Counted from the stretch's first letter, positions 31,230-42,180 are shown. The stretch is DNA of 64,000 nt from Laburnicola sp. R22_1 (GCA_014281115.1 JACONQ010000017.1:186001-250000); one strand, 5' to 3'. Notes: generated by a model from the letters alone, not told the origin. Translations and numbers: made by a program.

Positions 31230-32765
31230 ATGGCAACCACAGGCACACACAAAACCTCCACCCCCAGAAGCCACAACTTCTCCCTCCCCCTCCCAGGCTC
31301 CCGTACCCTCCCCACCGCCGACTCCACCGCCGCAGTCGCAACCCGCAGCCGCCACCCCAGCATCGGCACAACCACCACAATCCCACCCCCTCCTCCCCCT
31401 CCTGGCCCGCTAAAGCGCGCCCGCCGCCACCGCGTCCTCGCCTACTACGCGCACGCCCTCCTCACCGCCACCACCCTCGGCATGCCCCTCTCCTCGGGCC
31501 TCTACCTCGAATACTACTACCACACGCTCCTGCCGCGCACGCCCCTCGCTTACATCAGCCTCATCTTCGCCGTGCAATACGTCGGCCTCTTCGCCATGGA
31601 ATCCGGGCCCGCAGCGTGGGCGTACAGACTCAAACACTGGCGCTGGGCGTATTACGCTGTTTGTACGATAAGTATTGCTGCGCATGCTGTCATCGCGAGG
31701 GGTCCGGCGGAGGAGGCGTATTGGTGGCTTGCGCTCTGTATGAGGGGGGTGATAGGGTGCTGTTTTGGGTTTTTGAGGGGCTTGAGTAGGAGGGTGGTTG
31801 CGGGGCATTATTTAGGGGATGTTGGGGGGGTGAGTGGGCAGAGTGGTGCTGCGGCGTTGGGGGCGGGGTTGTCTTTGCGGTGGTGAAGTGGGTGTTTTTG
31901 AGGGGGGAGAAGTATAGGGTGGTGGTGGTGGTGGATGTTTTGGTTGTGGGGTTTGTGGTGGTTGCGGCGGGGGTGGTGTTGTATAAAGCTGGGGAGCGGG
32001 AAGGGGATACTAGGGCTGGGGGGGAAGAGCAGCGTGAGATGGGACGGCGACAGCGGAGGGGAGACGCCAGGATAAAGAGGAGATTGGTACATCGGCAGTC
32101 TCGCACGCAACCTCAACCGCACCCACCATCGCAGTCCCAACACCAAGATCGCCCCTCCTCCCCCTCCCCCTCCCCCTCAGCACAACCCTCTTCCACACCG
32201 GCACCCTCCTCACCCTAACCCCTTCCCTCACCCTCCCCACCTTCCTCCCCCTCTTAACCACCCTCCCCCCGCACCTCGCCTACCCCTCCAACGCCCCCTT
32301 CTTCCTCCTCGGCTCCCTCGCCGCCGCCACCCTCACAGCATGCTACTTCGCGCACGCCCGCCCCCGCGCCGCCCTCGGCGCCCTCACCACATTCATCGCC
32401 TGCGCCACCCTCGGCGGCTGTGTCCTCGTCGTCGCAGCGCGGATGCCGACGTTTTGGCTTTGGGGCGCCGCGAGCGTGCTGTATGGGTTTTGTTTGGGGC
32501 CTATGGTTGCGCTGTATGGGCTTGTGGGGGATGTGTTTTTGGGGAGGAGGAAGAGGGAGGAAGAGGGGACGTGGTTTGAGAGGTGGGGGTTGGGTGTTGC
32601 GATGGGGGTGTGTGTGGGTGGGGGTTGGGGGTGCGGGGTGGTGATTGAGAGGTTGGGGAGGTGGGGGGTGGTGTTTACGGTGAGTGGGGGGGTTATGGTT
32701 GTTGGGGGAGTTTGTATGGCGGGGGCGAGGTGGATTGAGTATCCGAGGAGGTATGTTGTTATTTA
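31230..32765 (+). pseudogene. MFS-like membrane transporter with two frameshifts
   Basis: Three open pieces in three frames read as one polytopic protein. 31230-about 31865: Pro-rich cytosolic start, then helices (YISLIFAVQYVGLFAMESG; YYAVCTISIAAHAVI; WLALCMRGVIGCCFGFLRG) and loop RRVVAGHYLGDVGGVSGQSG. About 31866-32060: VVFAVVKWVFLRGEKYRV and VVVDVLVVGFVVVAAGVVL. About 32070-32765: SLAAATLTACYFAH, LGALTTFIACATLGGCVLVV, WGAASVLYGFCLGPMVALYG and a last helix. Each join needs a one-base loss or two-base gain inside G-rich runs; no GT-AG intron of usable length restores frame. Either a young pseudogene or sequence errors in homopolymers. Twelve-TM MFS type, substrate unknown. Confidence 0.6.
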
Positions 32766-33055
32766 GTGAAGGTTGGGATGTGCGTGTTATGGGCACGGTG
32801 TTAAACTGAGTCGGTTCATGAGAGGATGGATAGTGGCCATCTTCTTTAGCGAATGATGCAGCAATTGGCTAGATGATGAGTTTTGAGCGGAGACCGATGA
32901 GAATCGTGATCGCGTTCATTGATCGTTGGGTATTACTAGATGAATCGTGTATGCGCCGCCAGTCATAGCAATCATATAGCCGCCTCCGCTCTATCCAATA
33001 TGCCCAGGACATCATCCACAACGCTTCCTCTGCCCGTCCACCTCCCTGTGCATAC

Positions 33056-34186
33056 CTACTCCGGCGGCTGATAGGGCTTTACGAGCATCTCGCTGAAGCT
33101 GTCTTCGAATTAGCATTTCCTACCGACCAACTCACACCAGGGTAGTACTTACATCTCCAAGCGGTCCTTGCCCCGCACCTCCTCCGTCAACAACGGCATC
33201 TTCACCACATTGAAATCCTCGTACAACTCGCCAATCTGATCGAGATACTTGAGCTGCATCTTCCGCCGCGCGTTGCACTGCTCGCAAGGGTTGTCCTTCT
33301 TGGGAAACAGTAACTGGTTCACCACAATAGCATGCGTATCAATCTCATAGCTATTTAGCTCCTGGATCATTCTCTCCGTCTCATACAAGCTCAAAAACTC
33401 GCTAATGCAAACGCACACAAACGTCGTCATATCCGGGTTCTTGAACTGCTCGTTGACTTCTGCAATGGTGGAGCGCAGCGTCTCCATCTTCTCGATCAGC
33501 TCGTCCATCGATGCGCCGTTGGGCAGGCGGCCGGATGCGCCGAGAAAGCCGTTAAGCATGGGGCCGAATTGGCGCGAGAGCTGTGACACCTTTGAGAGGG
33601 CTTTTTCCATGACGGTTGGGAATTGCAGGAAGCGCAGCGTGTGGCCAGTGGGCGCCGTGTCGAAGATGATGACTTCGTAGGAGAGTGATTTGACTTGTTT
33701 GAGGACTTCGGCAAAGGACATGGCCTCGTCGACACCGGGTATCTATCCTTCTGTTAGCATTGTCCTGTTGAGACTGGAGAAGTGCGAGCCGCATACCGAA
33801 AATGCTAGATCCTGCATCATGTTGCCCATGCCGCCCAGACCCGCCATGGCCTCCTCCGCACTCTCCCCGCCCTGCGCCAACAGGTCCTGGATGCTCCCGT
33901 TGGGATCGATCTCCATGGCGCTCAGATTATCAAAGCCCTCGACCAGGCGCGCATCCTTGCCGAACTTCTGATTGAAGGCGTCGCTGAGGTTGTGCGCGGG
34001 ATCGGTCGAGATGAGGAGCACGGATTTGCGGTGCTTGGCGAGCTGGATGGCCAGAGAGCAGGACGTGGTGGTTTTGCCTACGCCGCCCTTGCCGCCGACG
34101 AAGATCCAGCGGAGTGTCTTCTGGTCGAGGATGGATTGGAGCGTGGGCTCCATGACGTCGTCGTCGATGACTGCGGCCGTCGCCAT
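33056..34186 (-). CDS. GET3: ATPase GET3 (guided entry of tail-anchored proteins)
   Basis: Three exons, 34186-33797, 33742-33153 and 33098-33056 (two 54-bp introns), 340 aa, the usual family length. P-loop with the deviant Walker [11 protein letters not shown] at residues 31-40, switch I region [15 protein letters not shown]-loop/switch [18 protein letters not shown], the zinc-binding CxxC ([14 protein letters not shown]) that holds the homodimer, and the C-terminal [12 protein letters not shown]. The last acceptor (AAGACAG, exon from 33098) was chosen since it gives this conserved end. Get3 captures tail-anchored proteins in the cytosol and hands them to Get1/Get2 at the ER. A variable hydrophobic client-binding segment lies around residues 125-200. 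Confidence 0.97.
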
Positions 34187-34560
34187 GGTGGATGTGCGTC
34201 GGTTCGAGTGCCGGTGTGTAGGATAAGGAGAGAAGGCGCCTGTGTGTACGTGTTTACACGTCTAGGTCGTGTGCCTGCGTTCGAGAAGCTTCGGAGGGGT
34301 ACAAGTGGGTTCAAACGCGCGCGGATGGGTGTTTAAATTGGTTGTGACGACGCGGCGTGTTCCGTTGAGCTACGTGAATACTAGGCTAGGCGGTGAATTG
34401 AATATCGGACGCGTCGGCTGCAGTTTCGAGGTGGAGGGATATTGTGCGTACGCATGAGAAAGGGAATTGGAAACGGAAATAGAATTGGAAAGCTACGTCA
34501 GTGCGTCACCCCGCCGCCACCGACGCGGGAAAACTGTCACCCGAAGCTTACCTTTACCCA
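34187..34560. other. Upstream region of GET3
   Basis: Promoter side of the minus-strand GET3 gene, bordering the AT-rich block. No specific site claimed. Confidence 0.4.
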
Positions 34561-36200
34561 CGTACTTATAGTACTAGTAATTATAGTTAACTATTAGCTA
34601 ATATGTGGTGTTAATATAATCTACCTAGGGGTAGAATAATAAAGGCTTTTATCTTAAATAATATAATTAAAATAGTAGAGCCTTTTTCTTAGTAAATAAA
34701 CAGACTGTAAAAAGGTAATTAGCTAATATACTTTTATAATTATAGCTTTTAAATAGTTACTTATTTTTACTTATTTACTATATAAAATTCTAGCTATTTT
34801 ATATACTTTTTAAGTTTACTTAGCTATAAGCTAAAATAATACTATTTTACTAACTTTTATTATTATTAAATACTTTATAGTGTGTTAAATTAATTCTACC
34901 TAGAAGTATAGTAGAATAATAAAGACTTTTATCTTAAATAATATAATAAAAATATATAAATATATAAATATATCTCTAATAGAAATTTTAATATAGATAT
35001 TGTGTAGTAATATAATAGTTTATTATTTATATCTCTTTATAGATAATAGTAAGAGCCCTTAGATTACTCTACGTTGCGTTGCTATATATACACTTCTTTT
35101 ATCTCTTTTATTGCCTATCCTTTTAATAGACTTAGTTCGCGTTATTATTTTATTATTATTATTATTATTATTGCTACTAGTATATATACCTCTTATTATT
35201 ATTTTCTTTAATAGTAGTTAACTATATATAGTAATATATAATAAGATAGTTATAGTTATTCTAAAAGTACTTCTTTAGTAGGCAAAGATTTTAGAGCTTT
35301 ATTGCGTACACTATATATACTAGACTATTATATAACTACTTATATAGTAACTATAGGCTAATCTTTTTAAGCTAGATAATCTAGAGATCTGTCTACACCT
35401 AGCGCAGGTTTAGTAAGCCTCTTAGATACTATATATTTATCTTTTTAAATATATCTCTTAGCCTTTTAGTATATAATAGGATTGTAGCTTTGTTAACTTA
35501 TATATACACTTTAATAAGTACCCTAGGCGTAAGAATAAGTTATATTAGTTAGTTTAGCTATAGTGTTGCGTTTAATATAGTAGTAGGAGGAGGAGGTAAA
35601 GAATAAGGCGAGTAAGTGTTGCTAAGGAGTATTTTAACCTATTGTGCGGGCTTGTGAGGAGCTAGTTAATAGTTCTACCTATAGTAACGCGTTATATATA
35701 CTTATAGTATATAAGTATAGAGTAGTTACTAATATATATATAGGTATAGTGCACCTAACTAATATAATTAATATTACGTAACTTATTACATAACTAATAA
35801 CTAAGTGTACACGCTTACTATGGCTGGCTAACGTCCCTTATAGTGAAAATAGCCAAAGGAAAAAATAATAAACATAATAACTAACACATATAAATATATA
35901 CTTAGTAGTAAAGTTAAAAAAAGTTTTTTACTAAAAAAAGTATATAGCGTTAATTTATCTACCTAGGGGTAGGATAATAAAGGCTTTTATCTTAAATAAT
36001 ATAATAAAAAAAGCAGAGCCCCCTGCTTAGTAATTAAAAAGAGCGTGAAAAATAAATTACAAAAAAAGCAAAAAAAGTATATAAGCTTTTAGTTAATAGT
36101 TTATACATTTTAGCTATTTTAAAGCTTATTACACTACTACTAGTATTACTAAGTAATAAAATTAGCTACGGGCTTTTAACTCTGTTCCTCTAGTGGCGCA
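34561..36200. repeat. AT-rich, gene-free relic block (RIP-like isochore)
   Basis: About 1.6 kb of very AT-rich DNA (dominated by TATA/TTAT/TAAT words) between normal-GC genes, with no open frame of note and a TTA microsatellite near 35140-35170. It contains three copies of a repeat beginning CTACCTAGGGGTAG with AATAAAGGCTTTTATC downstream: about 34620-34700, 34897-34960 (more diverged) and 35959-36030. A less mutated copy of the same unit is at about 42690-42760. The composition fits transposon debris driven to AT by RIP; the original class is not identifiable. Confidence 0.75.
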
Positions 36201-36244
36201 TGCCTTAGTGCCCAACTGCAACACTTGTGAACCTATGCCTGGTG

Positions 36245-37778
36245 CTACCTTTTGAACGGCTGCAAAGGTCCATTCTTCTCGAAGTTCTTCGCATTGATAC
36301 AATTCTTCCAATTTCTATCCTTGGCAATCTCGGCTGCAGCATCTTTCTGGTCGGCGTATTTTGCACCCTTACCCTTCTCGGCGACACGCGGGCCACCTTT
36401 ATTTTTCAACGCCTGAAGACGACTAACACTCCTTCCTAGCCAGGCTCCAATACGAGCGAAGAAGCTCTTCATCGCAGTGAAGAGGGCTTTCATAAATCTC
36501 GTCTCCAGATAGACTGTCACTCCGGTCTCACGGGGTCGGACTGCTAAATCCGTGGATGTAGACATCGCCAGGGGCAGCGGGGAAGAATCGCGTCGCTGCT
36601 TCACGCCAATACTATATGGTATCCAGGTCAAGTCATCCATTGCTTCGAGAGCTTGATTGACGTAGTCATCTGTGTCGATATCTCCACTTGGCACATCATC
36701 GAGGTCCGAAGGCCACAGGTTCATGACGTCGTCACTGTCCACGTAGTCTTCCGAAAAGAAATCAGTTGCATACGGGAATCCGTCTTCGGGATAGCCTGCC
36801 TGTGGTGTCAGATTTCCATCTACAGAAGAGAAAAGATCGTTATATAGGAGAGGAGAGCGGTGAAACGTACCCAGACTAAGAGAAACAATAGGCAAGCACT
36901 TGCCTATCCGCTCCTTCTTCCTATCTTTCTTGGCCTCTTCGGCTCTCTTCTTCTCCTCTTCCTCCTCTTGTTTCTTCTTGTTGTCATATTCAGTCTTCTT
37001 GCGTTTTCTGGCGTCTTCGAACTTCCCATCCTTCTCCCGGTCGAACTTCCGAGTCTTCCGACACTCATACTCTGCATTCCCGTCGTTGTCAAACACGAAC
37101 CGGTATTCATTAGACTTGCACTTGGGCTTGTCGTCTTCCGCAATGTCTTTGACACATCTGATCTCGCCCGTCCCCTCAGTATCGTCCTTCTTTCGGGAGG
37201 TGGGCACAGAGCCTTGGGTGCAATTGTCCTTGGGCAGACATTTTGGATTATCCGTGTCCCTGTCCTGTCTCCCCTCCGCGGGATCGAGTATCTTACCATC
37301 GAGACACTTCCCCTTTTTATCCGGGTCGTCGTTATCCTGGTCTGGAATGCAAAATGTCTTCCTTGGCTCCGGTCTCATGCCCGGGCCGCATTTTTTGCAC
37401 TTGCAGTCGCCCTTGTCGCGGTAGTATTTCGGACGGCATCGGAACTAGTTTGAGTACGTGAGTATAAGTGAAAACCTGGCACGAAATGCCGACTTACGGG
37501 ATCGCATTTGTCACATCGGCTACACATATTCTATTACACATTCTGGTCAGCGCCAACGCCGAGGTCGCATAGACCAAGCAAGAGACACATACGGTAGTAC
37601 ATTGGCCCTGGTCGTCCTTTCTTCCAAAGAGCTCACGCGTCAGCACGGAACCGACGAACCGCTCGTCAAGCTCATATCCGCGAACATGTTTTGGAATAAT
37701 ATGACGGGATGGAGGTGCGGCCAGTGTTAGAAGACCGAAATGAAGAGCGGTGGTCGCGAGGAAAGATGCCCCTTTCAT
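36245..37778 (-). CDS. Secreted Cys-rich, charge-rich protein of unknown function
   Basis: Four exons, 37778-37593, 37530-37498, 37444-36871 and 36819-36245 (introns 62, 53 and 51 bp), 455 aa. Signal peptide MKGASFLATTALHFGLLTLA. Next a Cys cluster rebuilt by splicing: QCTTNMCSRCDKCDP, FRCRPKYYRDKGDCKCKKC, then CIPDQDNDDPDKKGKCLDG and more Cys at wide spacing. The middle (about residues 210-240) is KKKQEEEEEKKRAEEAKKD, a single-helix or coiled-coil run. The C-terminal half has acidic clusters and ends in a basic region (KNKGGPRVAEKGKGAKYADQ). The tiny 33-nt exon 2 carries three Cys. No enzyme fold recognised; similar secreted proteins occur in filamentous ascomycetes. Could act at the wall or as a matrix protein, which is conjecture. 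Confidence 0.8.
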
Positions 37779-38579
37779 GGCTGGAAGTATATTATTTGAG
37801 ATAGCACTGAATGCGATGGGAGTGGTGCCCGGTTTACGGGTCACGGTTTATATGTGAGATCGGTTAACGGTACTGGAACTGTTGATTGAGATACCACGTT
37901 TCGATTCACTCGACGGTCATCGGGTTACGTCAATTCTGTCATCACGGTATGGATGAAACATGACCTCCCAACAGTACGCGGCACGGCCTCTTCCTCCAGG
38001 TTTCGCATATGTGCTTCCCAAAAGAAGGTGGCCACTGCTCTGCAGTTTTCAGGGAACATTTGTCATATCTCCAGCTTCATAGCGCAATTAGAATGGACGT
38101 GATGCATTTATAGACAGGGATCTTACAGTTAGCTTCGGCACAATATAGTACGATGCTTTGCCCACGCCGTTTCCAATGACCACGAGACAGACTCAGAAGT
38201 TTCAGAATGGAACACGAGGTAGGCATCAAGTCAAGATTGATGCCATGTTCCCGGTCTTCCAACTGTTCACGTTGTACGACGCCACATGCAAGAGGTTCGC
38301 CGCCGCTAAGTGCCCAACATCTAGCTAAACATGCTACTGCGCGTGATCCTGGCTGGAAGCCGGATACCAACAACGGCGCTTCATTACAATGACGAATAAA
38401 CACTTGAATGAATTCAAGAGAACGTGTCTTTCTTGGCTAGCTTGCTGCAACGGCTGTTATCAAGAGCGTGAAGATTTGACATTTCCCCCATCTCCATTTC
38501 TTTAAAACCCCCAGCATCTGATACACAACGCCATTGTTCTTTTGAATTTTCGAACCATCTCCCGTATCACAACAATACC
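37779..38579. other. Divergent intergenic region between two secreted-protein genes
   Basis: Separates the minus-strand 36245-37778 gene from the plus-strand 38580 gene. TTTAAAA near 38500 may be part of the promoter of the latter. No gene seen. Confidence 0.4.
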
Positions 38580-38948
38580 ATGCATTTTACAATCACCTCC
38601 AAGTCCGCTTTAGCGGTTCTCTCGACGCTCGCAACCACAACCGCTTTCAACGTCACCTTCTACAAAGGTGCCCATTGCCGCTCTGGTGCCCCTTTCACGC
38701 TGATGGAACGACCCGAGCAGGGCTGCCAGAAAGAACAGGCTGGAGTCTCACAGTCGCAGATCATTACAGGCGATAGCAGCGACGACACTTTCTATTTGGT
38801 CTATTTCAAAAGCGATGACTGCGAACCTGTCGAGGAGAATATCATCAAGAAGGTGGATTTGTCGACATCGTGCTCGGATACTTCGTTTACAGGGTATGGA
38901 AGCTTTGAGGTGTGGGATATGTGTGAGACGGAGGGGTGTTTGGATTGA
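38580..38948 (+). CDS. Small secreted six-cysteine protein
   Basis: Single exon, 122 aa. Signal peptide about residues 1-22 (MHFTITSKSALAVLSTLA, then TTTAF). The mature part starts NVTFYKGAHCRSG and has six Cys (AHC, GCQ, DDC, TSC, DMC, GCL), enough for three disulfides, with acidic character (SDDCEPVEENI) and YGSFEVWDMCETEGC at the end. It resembles small secreted proteins that fungi make in quantity; no characterised relative is recognised. Effector candidate only by size, Cys content and export signal. Confidence 0.78.
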   Translation: MHFTITSKSALAVLSTLATTTAFNVTFYKGAHCRSGAPFTLMERPEQGCQKEQAGVSQSQIITGDSSDDTFYLVYFKSDDCEPVEENIIKKVDLSTSCSDTSFTGYGSFEVWDMCETEGCLD

Positions 38949-39797
38949 TGGAGCATTGTTCCTGTGTGTTGGTTGATGGGCTTAGATTCGACAATACATC
39001 TGGCTTGAATGAAATTTCTTCTCCAATGTTATTTCCTGGGAATGATACGATATCCTGGGAATGATATGTTGATGAACCACACGATACCGTGATGTGAAAA
39101 AAATTCATTGCCACCTGAAGTTGATGGTCGCTTCTTGCCCAAGCATCCCCGAGAAGGATTCGTGACTAGGCTAACATCTACGCCGTGTGTGGTTGCGAGG
39201 CACATTCGGCCCTACAGAACTTGCAAGCACTCGATGTGTCAAGAGTAAGGCGTAACGCTGCGTGATCTTGTATGCAACAAGAAGGAGTTACGCTAGCGCA
39301 ATATCTTCAAGGCCAATATAACAGCTTTCGCGTGTCGTGGCATCATTCTTCCAACAGTAGGCCGCCAAAGATGCGGCAAGACTGTTAGTGTAACATCAGG
39401 CAATCCTCCAAGAAACAGGAGGATCCACCAGTCGCACTATGTTTAAAACTCAGAGAACAGCTTTCGCGTGTAATGATTTCATCCTTCCAACAGGACGGCA
39501 CTGACCATGCGGCAAGACTGTGGCGTAACGCCCCGCAGTCCCACAGACAACAATGGGTTGCCCTATGGCAATATATCTGAGATTAAGAGATTAAGAGACT
39601 CAGTTTCGGGTCTTGCGGCGTAATCCTCTGCATCACGCGTTGATAAACGAGTCTAATGATGAGACATCGACACGTTGCGATAACTGCCCCTGAGGCCATG
39701 TATAAAATTATAGAATAGAATACATACTCTAATATGCCATCACTGATTCATCCTGAGCTACTATTCCTGTTAAGCACTTGAATCCAATTTCCTCAAT
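38949..39797. repeat. Intergenic with a diverged 136-bp tandem array
   Basis: ACAGCTTTCGCGTGT starts at 39321 and again at 39457 (offset 136) followed by matching blocks (TTCCAACAG, ATGCGGCAAGACTGT). The words GCGTAACGC and GCAATAT on either side recur at about twice that offset, so roughly 2.5 degenerate units span 39240-39580. No coding potential. Confidence 0.7.
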
Positions 39798-40535
39798 ATG
39801 CACTTCGTCAAAGCGGCGACCGCTCTCTTGCTGAGCACTTCTGCTTCCTACGCCTTCCTCAACCTCAATGCCCCGAGCGTCACTCAGGTGTCGGCAAACT
39901 CTGCGTTCAAACACCGCGAACTGGACTTTTCCAACTTTGAGAAGCATCACTTTATCACCAAGCGATCGGACGAGCCATGCTCTCAGCTTCTACAGCGTCT
40001 TGCAATTCGAGCCGACGTAGAAGTCGGAGTGGCACAGGCGAAGCATATGAGCTTCGGCAGTAGCGGTCAAATCCACACCAGTGGGCTAGTTACCTGTATG
40101 GGAGTAGCTGTGGTCGGTAAAGACACTGTGATAGGGGGACATGCCCGCATCTTGGCCCACTTCTACGGATCCCGGACTGGAATCGCAGACCTTTGGGACG
40201 GGTTCAAGAGGGCATGCGACTTGGCCAATTTGGACAAAAGTAAGCCCATGACTGTAGTCCTAAGCGTTCCAAACCGGCACGGTGCAAAGCCAAGATATCC
40301 AGATGATTATCACGACGTGGATCTGCGGGGAAGAGAGGGTTCTTGGGAACAAGAAGATATTGACTTGAACGAGGAGGCTGAAGTGCAACTCAGAGAGAAA
40401 TTGGAAGATTTCCTTGGTGTATGCGTTACGACCGATCGCCGAGAGCATGGCATGTGGCCTCCGTCGACCATGTCGATCCAGGATGATGGAAGAATTCTGA
40501 GAGATGGAAGACAGGTGGGTCAGGCCCCTGCGTAG
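39798..40535 (+). CDS. Secreted protein with Kex2 site and possible CheD/CNF-like deamidase core
   Basis: Single exon, 245 aa. Signal peptide MHFVKAATALLLSTSASYA; a propeptide ends at the dibasic ITKR (about residue 56), a typical Kex2 cut, leaving a mature chain from SDEPCSQLLQ. The core VGVAQAKHMSFGSSG, IHTSGLVTCMGVAVVG, GGHARILAHFYG resembles by eye the CheD/CNF1/YfiH glutaminase fold, in which a Cys follows a Thr/Gly-rich strand and a His lies 15-21 residues on; here Cys in LVTC is 15 residues before the His of GGH and 21 before that of AHF. This is an inference from pattern only. The C-terminal part (DLNEEAEVQLREKLEDFLGV) looks helical. Alternative view: a fungal lineage-specific secreted protein with no enzyme activity. 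Confidence 0.75.
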   Translation: MHFVKAATALLLSTSASYAFLNLNAPSVTQVSANSAFKHRELDFSNFEKHHFITKRSDEPCSQLLQRLAIRADVEVGVAQAKHMSFGSSGQIHTSGLVTCMGVAVVGKDTVIGGHARILAHFYGSRTGIADLWDGFKRACDLANLDKSKPMTVVLSVPNRHGAKPRYPDDYHDVDLRGREGSWEQEDIDLNEEAEVQLREKLEDFLGVCVTTDRREHGMWPPSTMSIQDDGRILRDGRQVGQAPA

Positions 40536-40938
40536 CTTTCTGGAACCTGCGATGGCATGGGCAATCAGCGGGGGCGTTGTTATGAAAAACCTGTCTAAAG
40601 AGTTTAGAGACTGCGCTGGAAGGGCGAGGAAATGGACGGGTACAGTACCATAGGTAGCTCTGCTCGCAGCTCGACGGGCATCGGTATAATGAAAACATTG
40701 GCAAGACATGCAGCGTGACTATCCGATGCATAAATACCTTAGTGTGAGTTGTATGGGCATGCCGCATTGATGATGTGTTCCTTTCGGCATAGCCACTTTG
40801 CGGCACAGTCAAAGGATGACGTGGCCATGCGCCGTCAACTGGTCGCGCCAGCTAACCAACACTCTCTATATGTACACACCACCTCCCGCTCACCACTTAC
40901 ATTCGCAAAACATCATTTACCCCAAGCTATAATCAAGC
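40536..40938. other. Intergenic, no gene seen
   Basis: Short plus and minus frames here overlap flanking genes in other frames and show no domain. It holds the promoter of the 2EXR gene. Confidence 0.45.
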
Positions 40939-42180
40939 ATGACTCTTTCTCGTCAGATCCCGATTTTCCACTCAAGCCCGGTCAACAGCAACGCAACATT
41001 TCGCCTTTTCTCCGCCTTGCCAACAGAAGTGCGCCTGTATATATGGAAGCTCGCGTTACAACAAAACCGCTTGATCAGGATTCATCTCTCCAACCCTTAT
41101 CTCGAAGATCACAGCACGTTGGTTGATCGCCTAAAAGCGATGGATTGGAACTCCATTCGGCCCGATGAGGACATTGGTCGCTATTCGGTCACAATACACG
41201 GCTTCCAAGCCCTGAACAAGTTTTTGCATGTGTGCAAAGAGTCTCGCGAAGAGTCCTTGAGACACTATCGCGTACATTTGCCTTGCAGGTTCATCAAAGT
41301 TGATCCTGACGCCATGAGATCTGAGTTGTTGAGGGCCGTGGTAGAGGACAAGCTCGATAGCGTCGCACCGAAAGGCAACTTTTATATGAACCCGGAATGG
41401 GATTATATGGAAGTCACATGCTGGCCGAAAACGGGCCCACTTCTTTTTCCATTCTTGGCTGACCTGAGGAGTCGCTATGATCCTGCTGGAGTAGGCTTGC
41501 TCAATCTCGTCGTACCGGACCAAGACTTCTTCAACTCCGACCTAGACGACCTTCGAGGTATGAATCTCCCGCAAGACATGAGACAAAGTACGACTGCCGC
41601 TCTATGGTCCCTTCGAAATGTCTGCTTCAATCGAATCGTCAATAGCGGACGCTTGAACCTCGGCTGTTACTCGAGCCATATAGATGACACATTTTTCAAC
41701 CGCGCATTTCCTATCAACACCAGGATACCAAGATTTGACCTAGCTTGTCCAGACCCTCGGCCTGTCGCAAAAGACCTCAAACGTCAATGGATGGGAACTC
41801 ACCAAGGGTGGCGTAAGCCCTATCACTCTTTCACCGCATTACTTGCTACGTTCGACATAGTGGCGAGCCAAACTCCCACGCAATACCGATGGATGCTTTC
41901 ATTCGATTCCACCTACATAAGAACCGAGGGGATATATAACAGGCATGATGCGGAGACATGGCTACAGAAACACCACGCCGAGTGGTGGCTGGATCGCTCT
42001 CTCTGGCCATTCCGCTCAGACCAGAGTGTTTTTGAGAATGAAGAATATGTCATGGATGTGAAACCTGCATTTGGATTCTGGCTGTTTCCATTTGAGGTTG
42101 TGAATGCTCAAGACAGAGTTGGGTATACTATGGACATGAGCAATCACGTGCCGGATCTTGCAGTATCAGTAATGCCTTGA
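40939..42180 (+). CDS. 2EXR-domain protein
   Basis: Single exon, 413 aa. Near the N-terminus FRLFSALPTEVRLYIWKLAL matches the fungal 2EXR signature (F-x-F-x-x-L-P-x-E-x-R-x-x-I-W), followed by ALNKFLHVCKESREESLRHY, the usual second block (C-x-E-S-R-x-x-x-L). The rest is a divergent globular region without known motifs (SLRNVCFNRIVNSG, YRWMLSFDSTYIRTEG). These proteins are highly expanded in filamentous ascomycetes, intracellular and of unknown function, possibly F-box-like adaptors. The end of the gene lies in a 53-bp tandem repeat. Confidence 0.87.
   Translation: MTLSRQIPIFHSSPVNSNATFRLFSALPTEVRLYIWKLALQQNRLIRIHLSNPYLEDHSTLVDRLKAMDWNSIRPDEDIGRYSVTIHGFQALNKFLHVCKESREESLRHYRVHLPCRFIKVDPDAMRSELLRAVVEDKLDSVAPKGNFYMNPEWDYMEVTCWPKTGPLLFPFLADLRSRYDPAGVGLLNLVVPDQDFFNSDLDDLRGMNLPQDMRQSTTAALWSLRNVCFNRIVNSGRLNLGCYSSHIDDTFFNRAFPINTRIPRFDLACPDPRPVAKDLKRQWMGTHQGWRKPYHSFTALLATFDIVASQTPTQYRWMLSFDSTYIRTEGIYNRHDAETWLQKHHAEWWLDRSLWPFRSDQSVFENEEYVMDVKPAFGFWLFPFEVVNAQDRVGYTMDMSNHVPDLAVSVMP

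Noticed and set aside
34561..36200. AT-rich block as a centromere, mitochondrial insert or replication origin
   Set aside because: It contains copies of a repeat also found at 42.7 kb and looks like RIP-decayed transposon DNA; nothing supports the other ideas.
36860..37453. 197-aa plus-strand hydrophobic frame
   Set aside because: It is the antisense shadow of the Lys/Glu-rich part of the minus-strand secreted protein; Leu/Phe richness comes from complementing AAG/GAA codons.
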